Assembly (NCBI RefSeq): GCF_024323335.1
Contig: NC_066584.1
Location: 432,723,408 to 432,787,407, forward strand
Length of the DNA: 64,000 nt
Reading direction: 5' to 3'
From: Lathyrus oleraceus
Taxonomy: Eukaryota; Streptophyta; Magnoliopsida; Fabales; Fabaceae
Each line of letters starts with the position of its first letter. Within the stretch, counting starts at the first letter, position 1. Under the pieces are notes generated by a model. It was given only the letters and a program-made list of their open reading frames with translations, ran no database searches and was not told the origin of the DNA. The position numbers were made by a program, and so were the translations under genes. This document shows positions 46,038 to 54,100 of the stretch, piece by piece.

Positions 46038-47544
46038 TGTTGTGACAGTTTTTAAGTGTCGGGTTTTTGTTATCGTATCCACAGAGATTGTAAGATATCA
46101 CTGCCGTTCAATGGTTGAATTAATCTTAACTTAATGTAACACTAGGGTTTTGGTTTTAATCAAGTTATCTTGCATACAAAGTAATTAATTGCGGTAAAAG
46201 TTATGTTTTGATTAATATGAGAAATATTGTCAAAGTTAGGTTTCAATGATTACATTGCTTTGCATATATTTGCTCGGTCAACACTCTTATAAACTCCTTT
46301 AGATGATAAATAATTTCACAAAGTCCTCTCAATGCGTTTCTCTCGAACACCCATTGTGAGTTTTGCCATTTTGATCCATTGTTTCTCTCGAACACAATCT
46401 ATCAAAATGACAACTTTTTGGTTCAACCTTATGGTGAACAAAATCATTCGTTACTATCTCTAGCTAACAAACAAGTTTGGATGAAAACCTAGGTCAAGAA
46501 TCGGTAAGCATCTCTCGATCAAATACCAACACAAAGGGTTTTAAATAGAAACAAAGTTTTCATCATATATTTACCATTAAAGAGTTTACATATGAGGATC
46601 CTTACATTTACACACAAAGCTAGCAATCACCTACATCTAACCTTGACAAATGGAAGACTTAGCTACTCATTTTCATGGTAGCTTGGTCGGCAAGTAAGGA
46701 AAGAAGGTTGATCAACATCCAAGTCGGATAATCGAAGTTGGATGGGAATCCACCTTCTTTTTGTGGAAGATGGTTGCTAGATGAAGAGAAATGAAATTAG
46801 GGCATAAAAGCTCCCACAAAACAATGCTGTAAAATATCTAGGAGAAAGTACAAAAAATGGAAAAGTTGGTAAAAAAAATGAGGTCTGGTGCCCAAAAGTG
46901 GCACCTGCTACTTATAGACAAGTGCAGAACTGTCATGTTCGCTAGGCGAGCAGAATGGCTCGCCTAGCGAAGGTCAAATATGAGCACAAAAAGCCCCTGC
47001 GCCCAGAGAAAACAGGGCCTTGGTGAACTGTGATGTTCGCCTAGCGAACATACCTTCGCCTAGCGAAGGACTCGCCTCAACCTTCGCCCCAGCGAGGTTG
47101 AGAGGTTTTGCTACTGGAATGCTCGCTGGGGACTCGCTAGAGCCTCGCCTAGCGAGTGAGTGTTGGCTGCACTTTTCACCAAAACAGAATGAATTCGCTG
47201 CAAACTTCGCCATGAGCTCGCCTAGCGAATTAATTTGCCAATTTACTGGAGCTGTTCGCCAGGAGCTCGCTTAGCGAACCCATTCTTCGCCACAGTCTCG
47301 CCTAGCGAGCAGGCAGATGAAATGCTTGCTTGCTTTGGTTCCTTTGCCAATTCTCTTGTGTCTTTATTATCAATTAATTCATGCCTTTCCTGCATAATAA
47401 CACACACATCAAAGGCACCAAGCTTGTTCATCAATGTAATGCATTCCATGTAAAACAAATGTGGTTTTGACAATTTTAGCAAGGAAAAAGAGTGAAAGAT
47501 GCCCACATATGATAGCTCAAATAAGCACTTTTGGGCATCTAACA
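46038..47544 (-). repeat. Gypsy-C 3' LTR
   Basis: On the minus strand TGTTAGATGCCCAAAAGTGC at 47544 to CTGTCACAACA at 46038. The polypurine tract TTGGGGAGAGT (minus strand) adjoins at 47545. It contains six perfect copies of CGCCTAGCGA between 46961 and 47308, followed by a TATA box at 46911-46916. Confidence 0.95.
46911..47308 (-). promoter_or_regulatory. Gypsy-C U3 promoter: palindromic motif cluster plus TATA
   Basis: CGCCTAGCGA occurs at 46961, 47038, 47057, 47146, 47221 and 47299, with variants at 46940 and 47268. Each sits in the quasi-palindrome TCGC-CTA-GCGA. On the minus strand the cluster is followed directly by TATAAG (46911-46916). The same layout is present in the other LTR (57700-58069). 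Promoter function is inferred from position. Confidence 0.6.
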
Positions 47545-49055
47545 ACTCTCCCCAACTAGATTCTTGCTTGTCCTCAAGCAAAGTATGCCTCTTGAAGGAC
47601 AAGAGGATTTGCTTTAAGAAACGGTTTCTCCGAAGTTGGATAAACGGCTCAAACACAAGCGAAATTCGCATATACAAGTTCCCAACGGTTCGAATAAAAT
47701 AATACCTAGGAACTTAAACTTAAATAGCAATGCAAAATATTTATCTATCTACAACAATACTATTCTGAATGAATCATCCTATCTCTCCTCTTCGAATAAG
47801 GAATGAAGATTTTGCGCGTTTGCAACCGCGAGACTAATCTCACTCACTAACAAATAATGAAGATATCAAATAGATTCATACAATGTCTAACAATTAAAAA
47901 TGGTACTGTGGAAGCATAAAGATCACTAAGGGCTTTTCGGTTGAAGCTTGGTTAGGTTAACAAACAAGGGTCATTTCTAAGGCCATTGAAACGAAAGTGC
48001 CGATGCAAAAGAGACATTCACAGTAATATTCACACTACTCGACTTGTTTCATTTGTTTCTTATTTGTAACCTTCACAACACATATTCCACAACTCTATTT
48101 TTATTTTTTTCTTCCAAGCAAGCATTCATTTTCATTCTTTTATTTTTTTTTGTTCTTTTCTTTCACATCATATATACAAACAGATGTTTCTTTTCTATAT
48201 TTCCTATACATATATTTTTCTATGCTTGCTCGGTTTTTCTTTTCTTTTTCAAGAGTTGTGGTACTTACCAATTCTTTTTCGTTCTCCCCAACTTATTTCT
48301 TCCACACCCTAAGTGAATGCTCTTAACTTTTTACGGCAAAAGAACAATAATCAATATTTTCCGGGTTGTAAAAAAAAAGATTTTTGAGATCTCGCTTTAT
48401 TTCAAGCCGAGATTCAACTGTTTAGGCTCAAAGGGGTTAACAAATACTCTCTCTGCTCACAGGTAAGTTGTTTTTGGATGTAGTTGTGCTCGAAAGAAAA
48501 CAAGTGCCTTGATCATTTCTAATTGCTTCCACAATTTCACAATAATAAAAGACAAATAATGAATCACATGAATCAACAAAACTTATTAGAATCCAGCATT
48601 TAAGTGAACAATGGAGGTTTCCTCACAATTTGTGGTTTTAAGTTCTAGATGAAACATTCATTCAATTATGTTGCACAAAGACAATATTCAATTTACCAAA
48701 AAGAGTAAAGTTCCTAATGCATTCTAAAATTCTAGCCGACGGTAACCATGTACCTTGGCTTCATTCACTTGTTATTCTTATCATTGCCATCCAAGCTCGG
48801 ATGCACCTTCATTGGGTACTTCTTGAGGAGCAACCAATCTAGAAGGGTTTGCCACTCATTCAACCAAAAATTTATTAAACACACAAAATTAAAAACATAA
48901 TTAAATAACATTAACTGAAAAATAAAAATTTGTTCGTGGGGGACAAAACACCCCAATAGTACAACCCATGGTCAAAATACAAAATTCGAAAATACAAATG
49001 GAAATGACATAATAAAAACTGAAATACAAATACAAAAACTTAACCCACAAAGGGC
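47545..49055 (-). other. Gypsy-C 3' non-coding region
   Basis: 1.5 kb between the third ORF and the 3' LTR with no supported ORF. On the coding strand it is rich in purine tracts (plus strand T/C-rich at 48040-48300). Such long non-coding spacers are usual in Athila elements. Confidence 0.65.
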
Positions 49056-50276
49056 TCAGGACTCCTCTTCGCTACCGGCCTCAGAACCGGTAGCCTCATC
49101 ATCAACATCATCATCATTCTCAGCTTCAGCGTCCACCCCCTCACCATAGACTGGCCTGTCCACAGGCCAATTAGCGTTAAGCATAAACTGCTCACGCGCT
49201 AACAATGCTCGAGCACCGGAGGGGTCATTACCTTGCAGCTCCAACCTCTGCATACTGTTATGCATATCAATCATAGCTCGTTGGGATGCTGCCATCCACT
49301 CAAAACTGTAGTCACAAACAACCCTCAGGTACGGATCAAGTCCGGGAGAAGAAGCATTAGGACCATCAGCAGCCCGAGTACTTCCTGAGGCTGTACTGCC
49401 ACCAGAAGTCTTAGCTCTACAATACTTAGCCACATACCTATCATCAATAGGTGCCGGGATTCGAACCTGCCCACGAGACGGAAGCCGGACCCTAGCCTGA
49501 ACACATAAGCTCATAATCAAACACGGGAAAGCCAAGGGACAATTAACACGAGCCCCTGACTTAAGCCCGCTCTCGACGACGGTCTTCAGCTCGTTGGCGA
49601 TTATCCTCGCCACATCAATCTCAACATTTGTGAGGATGGAATGGACTAAATGTGCCACTGGGATCGGCACAGTAGAAGTGTGTGATTTGGGATGGATATT
49701 GGTCAAAACCAAAAGTAGGATCAGCTGAGCCATGGGAGTCATGTCCTCCCGGTGATATCTCACAGGAACCCCAGATGGGTTCGGCTCAACCGATCTCCCA
49801 GGTAAAAGCAGGTCGGCGGTAATGGCAGCGACATCTCGATGAAGTCTGAGGTCGGTGTGGTACTGGTCTCTCTGATCAGCTCCCAGCTGGAGCGGTTCCC
49901 CTAGGATTCGGTTGATCGCATCCCGGTCAAAAGGAATTTCACGCCCGGCAACTCTAGAAACCCAAGTGAAGGGCTCGTCGTCGTCGGGCAGTGCGTTAGC
50001 ATAGAACTCCCGCACTGTAGCAATGTCGTAGTGTTCCAAGGGACTTATCAACCTATCCCACTTCTTGGCGTCGATCAACCCGGTGAAAGTTCTGTAAGTG
50101 CCCTGTGGGTTGATCAGAAAACGCCTCTCAGGAAGTATTTTTCGCTTCTCCAAAGCTATGTACCGTGCAGCCTGTTTTGGACCGACAAACTTGTCGGTAT
50201 CGAATTGAATCGGCACGGTCCTGGAAGTATTTGCAGCTCCCTTTCTTTTCTTACCAGCGCCAGATCGAGACTCCAT
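49056..50276 (-). CDS. Gypsy-C third ORF in env position, putative plant transposon protein
   Basis: From the ATG at 50276 (MESRSGAGKKRKGAANTSR) the protein is about 406 aa. It has a basic N-terminus, a globular domain of about residues 30-300 (KFVGPKQAARYIALEKRKIL, FTGLIDAKKWDRLISPLEHY, VREFYANALPDDDEPFTWV) that I recognise as the 'putative plant transposon protein' family common in Athila elements, then a variable Ser/Ala stretch and a very acidic C-terminus. No transmembrane segment or signal peptide is evident, so a viral-type envelope is unlikely. An upstream in-frame ATG at 50312 is open, but TTTTGCAG immediately before the chosen ATG looks like a splice acceptor. Function is unknown. 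Confidence 0.8.
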   Translation of the reverse strand: MESRSGAGKKRKGAANTSRTVPIQFDTDKFVGPKQAARYIALEKRKILPERRFLINPQGTYRTFTGLIDAKKWDRLISPLEHYDIATVREFYANALPDDDEPFTWVSRVAGREIPFDRDAINRILGEPLQLGADQRDQYHTDLRLHRDVAAITADLLLPGRSVEPNPSGVPVRYHREDMTPMAQLILLLVLTNIHPKSHTSTVPIPVAHLVHSILTNVEIDVARIIANELKTVVESGLKSGARVNCPLAFPCLIMSLCVQARVRLPSRGQVRIPAPIDDRYVAKYCRAKTSGGSTASGSTRAADGPNASSPGLDPYLRVVCDYSFEWMAASQRAMIDMHNSMQRLELQGNDPSGARALLAREQFMLNANWPVDRPVYGEGVDAEAENDDDVDDEATGSEAGSEEES

Positions 50277-50731
50277 CTGCAAAAGATACAAAGAAACAAC
50301 ACACACCAACACACAGATTAGCCATTAAAACACAAATCAAAATACTGTCATGTTCGCTGCTGCTTCGCCTAGCGAAGTTGCAGCGAACGCTCGCCCCAGG
50401 TTCGCCTAGCGAGCTGCTAGCGAACCTTACGGGTTTTGGGATTTTCTGCATTTTCAAAGATGTTTTCCCCAAAACCCGTACTCTATTGGTTCCCACACAG
50501 AACCTACTAATTTCTCATGACAATGAATCGTTCTATGCTATTGGGGATTGCCTAATTGCATGCAAAACCTAAAATAATCCTAAATCCCCAATTTGAAAAC
50601 CTAAATCGAAACATTGCAAACTCCCAAAATAATACATGCAAACTCAAGGTCCCATACTACACTTATCTTATTTGTAATTCACATTTGGAAATTAAAAGTG
50701 CAAACAAAAAGAAAAATGTAATAGGGCAAAC
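50277..50731 (-). other. Possible intron in front of the third ORF
   Basis: On the minus strand a donor-like CTAAG|GTTTGC at 50732/50731 and an acceptor TTTTGCAG|ATG at 50277 delimit 455 bases. Two copies of CGCCTAGCGA (50366, 50403) lie inside. It would join a leader exon to the ORF start. This is inference from consensus only. Confidence 0.4.
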
Positions 50732-50901
50732 CTTAGGTATACGGATTTGGAAAAGAGAAGTGGGGAGAGTTTGCAATCTACCGAAAGAAGCACGTGTCGG
50801 TGATAAAGATGCAAAGGAGAGTTTAAGAAGCTTCACGAAAATTCTCAGCAGAGCCGTTTCAGAAATGTTTTTGAGGGTTTGGGCAAAATGCCCTGCTGAG
50901 A

Positions 50902-51003
50902 AATTTATATAAAACAGTACTGGAGCGCTCGCTGCTGCCTCGCCTAGCGAGCAGGTAGCGAGCGTGCTCGCTGCTGCCTCGCCTAGCGAGCTGCAAGCGA
51001 GCA
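50902..51003 (-). promoter_or_regulatory. Possible internal promoter of Gypsy-C
   Basis: Two tandem ~39-bp units, each with GCTCGCTGCTGCCTCGCC followed by TAGCGAGC (CGCCTAGCGA at 50941 and 50980), are followed on the minus strand by an ATATAAATTT box at 50902-50911. This repeats the layout of the LTR promoter, placed between the pol stop (51169) and the third ORF. Confidence 0.5.
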
Positions 51004-51168
51004 TGACAGCAAATGCAAAGGCAAATGCAGCACTTGCAAGTCATCCAGCATGGGTTCAGCACAGTGTACTCAATACAACAGAAAACATAAAACAGGAAAT
51101 ACTTACAATGTTGGGGTGCCTCCCAACTAGCGCTTGTTTAACATCGGCTAAGCTCGACGGTGCGATGC

Positions 51169-54100
51169 TCACAGAGGAGCATCGAGCGGCTGAGCACAAC
51201 TCTCGCGATCCACGTGACCGCCGAGATACACCTTCAATCGTTGGCCATTCACGATCCAACTGTCTTTCTCGTCCATGTCTTCAATGATAATGGCCCCGTA
51301 TTCTTTTACTTCTTTCACCCGAAATGGCCCGGACCATTTTGATTTCAACTTCCCGGGAAACAACTTCAACTGGGAGTTGAACAATAAGACCAATTGTCCG
51401 GGCACGAATTCTTTGGTTCGGATCTTCTTGTCGTGATATTTCTTTGCTTTCTCCTTGTACAACCAACTTGAGTGGTATGCGGCATTTCGCATCTCCTCCA
51501 ACTCAAGAAGTTGTACTTTCCTTTTGTTACCGGCCAACTCATGTTCAAAATTTAAAAATTTTAGGGCCCACAAGGCCTTGTGCTCCAATTCAACCGGCAA
51601 ATGGCAAGTTTTACCAAATACCAATTGAAACGGAGTTAGGCCAATTGGAGCTTTAAAGGCCGTACGGTAGGCCCATAATGCTTCGTCCAATTTTTGGGAC
51701 CACTCTTTTTTAGAATTGGACACGGTTTTTTCTAGGATTCTCTTAATCTCTCGATTAGAGACCTCCGCTTGCCCGTTAGCCTGAGGGTGGTACGGAGTTG
51801 TCACCCTATGCGACACACCATAATGTTTTAGAATTGTTTCCAAAGGTGCATTGCAAAAGTGTGACCCTCCGTCACTTATCAACACTCGGGGGGTTCCAAA
51901 ACGGGAAAAGATGTTTTTCTTTAAAAATTTGATCACCGTTTTGGCATCCGCCCGAGGTGAGGCAATCGCCTCAACCCACTTTGAGACATAATCAACAGCT
52001 ACAAGCATGTACTCATTCCCGTAAGAGGGTGGGAAAGGTCCAACAAAATCTATGCCCCAACAATCGAACACTTCCACTTCTTGGATATTTTGGAGAGGCA
52101 TCTCATCTCTCTTACCTATCCCACCACTTCTTTGGCAACTGTCACAACTTTGCGCATGGGTATGTGCGTCTTTGAAAATAGTTGGCCAATAAAATCCCGA
52201 TTGAAGTATTTTAGTGGCCGTTCTAACCCCATTATAATGTCCGCCATAAGGCGAGTTGTGACAATGCCAAAGGATGCTCTGGGCTTCATCACCAGTTACG
52301 CATCTCCTTAACAGGTTATCGCTACCCAACTTAAACAAGTATGGGTCATCCCAAACATAATACTTCGCATCCGAAAGGAACTTCCTCTTTTGGTTCGAAG
52401 TTAGGTCGGCCGGCACAAAACCACTAGCCTTATGGTTTGCAAAGTCTGCAAACCACGGCCTAACTTGAACCTTAAACAATTTTTCATCAGGAAATTCTTC
52501 CCGGATTTCCTTTTCAGATGCGGTAACCTCGACATTCACCAAGCGGGATAAATGATCCGCTACCAAGTTTTCCGACCCCTTCTTGTCTTTGATTTCGACA
52601 TCGAATTCTTGTAACAAGAGGATCCAACGGATGAGCCTTTGCTTCGAATCCGGCTTGGTTAGCAGATATTTAATCGCCGCGTGGTTGGTGTAGACAACGA
52701 CTTTCGACCCTATAAGATAGGACCTAAACTTTTCTAGCGCATACACTATTGCGAGTAGTTCTTTTTCCGTTGTGGCATAATTTATTTGAGCCTCGTTAAG
52801 AACCTTACTCGCATAATGTATAGCATGAAAAGTTTTGTCCTTTCTTTGGCCAAGTACCGCTCCAACGGCATAGTCGCTCGCGTCACACATTAGTTCAAAA
52901 TTTTCATTCCAATCGGGAGCGACTATTATTGGAGCGGTAACCAATTTTTCTTTTAAAACCTCGAAAGCTTGCAAACAATCTTCGGTGAAGAGAAATACCT
53001 GATCTTTGGCGAGCAAATTGCTCAAAGGCTTTGCCACCTTTGAGAAGTCCTTGATGAAGCGCCGGTAGAACCCCGCGTGCCCTAAAAAACTATGGATGCC
53101 CTTCACATTCACCGGAGGGGGTAATTTTTCAATTACATCAACCTTAGCTCTATCCACTTCAAGCCCCCTTTTTGAGACTTTGTGGCCTAGCACGATCCCC
53201 TCGGTCACCATGAAGTGACACTTTTCCCAATTTAGCACCAAATTAGTCTTCACACACCTTTCCAACACCGTCTTCAAATTTGCCAAGCATAGACTAAACG
53301 TCCCACCAAACACCGAGAAGTCATCCATGAAGACTTCCATTGTTTTCTCTATCAGATCGGCAAAAATAGCTTGGACACATCGTTGGAATGTCGCCGGCGC
53401 ATTGCAAAGCCCAAAAGGCATTTTTCTGTATGCGAACACTCCAAACGGACACGTGAAAGCCGTCTTCTCATGATCAACCGGGTCAACCGCAATTTGGTTG
53501 TACCCGGAGTAGCCGTCTAAAAAACAGTAGTATTGTTGGCCCGATAGTCTTTCAAGCATTTGATCCATAAATGGGAGTGGAAAATGGTCCTTACGAGTCG
53601 CGGTATTCAACCGTCTATAATCTATACACATTCTCCACCCCGTTGCAACTTTAGTCGGGATCAATTCGTCTTTGTCATTACGGATTACGTTCATTCCACC
53701 CTTCTTCGGAACCACGTGCACGGGACTAACCCACGGACTATCCGAGATCGGGTAAATCATTCCCGCATCCAATAGCTTCACCACTTCCTTCCTTACAACC
53801 TCCTTCATCGTAGGATTTAAGCGGCGTTGTGGTTGAGCTACCGGCTTGAAATCCTCCTCCATCAAAATCTTGTGCATACAATAGGATGGACTAATTCCTT
53901 TTAGATCGGAAAGAGTCCAACCCATAGCTTCTTGATTGGTTTTTAGCACAATGATTAGACGGGCTTCTTCTTCTTTGGTCAAAAGGTTGCTTATGATGAC
54001 CGGCTTTGCCTCGGTCTCATCTAAAAACACATATTTCAAAGTCGAAGGTAACTCTTTTAATTCAATTGGCGCTTTCTCGTCAATTACCTCCTTCTTCAAA

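Noticed and set aside
46974..47677. ORFs rich in ARRGSSE/SLGE motifs, duplicated at 57733-58304
   Set aside because: They are produced by the CGCCTAGCGA motif cluster in the Gypsy-C LTRs and have no domain.
50031..51342. Several ORFs on both strands around the third ORF of Gypsy-C
   Set aside because: They are antisense to the third ORF or gag-pol, or lie in the motif-rich non-coding region.
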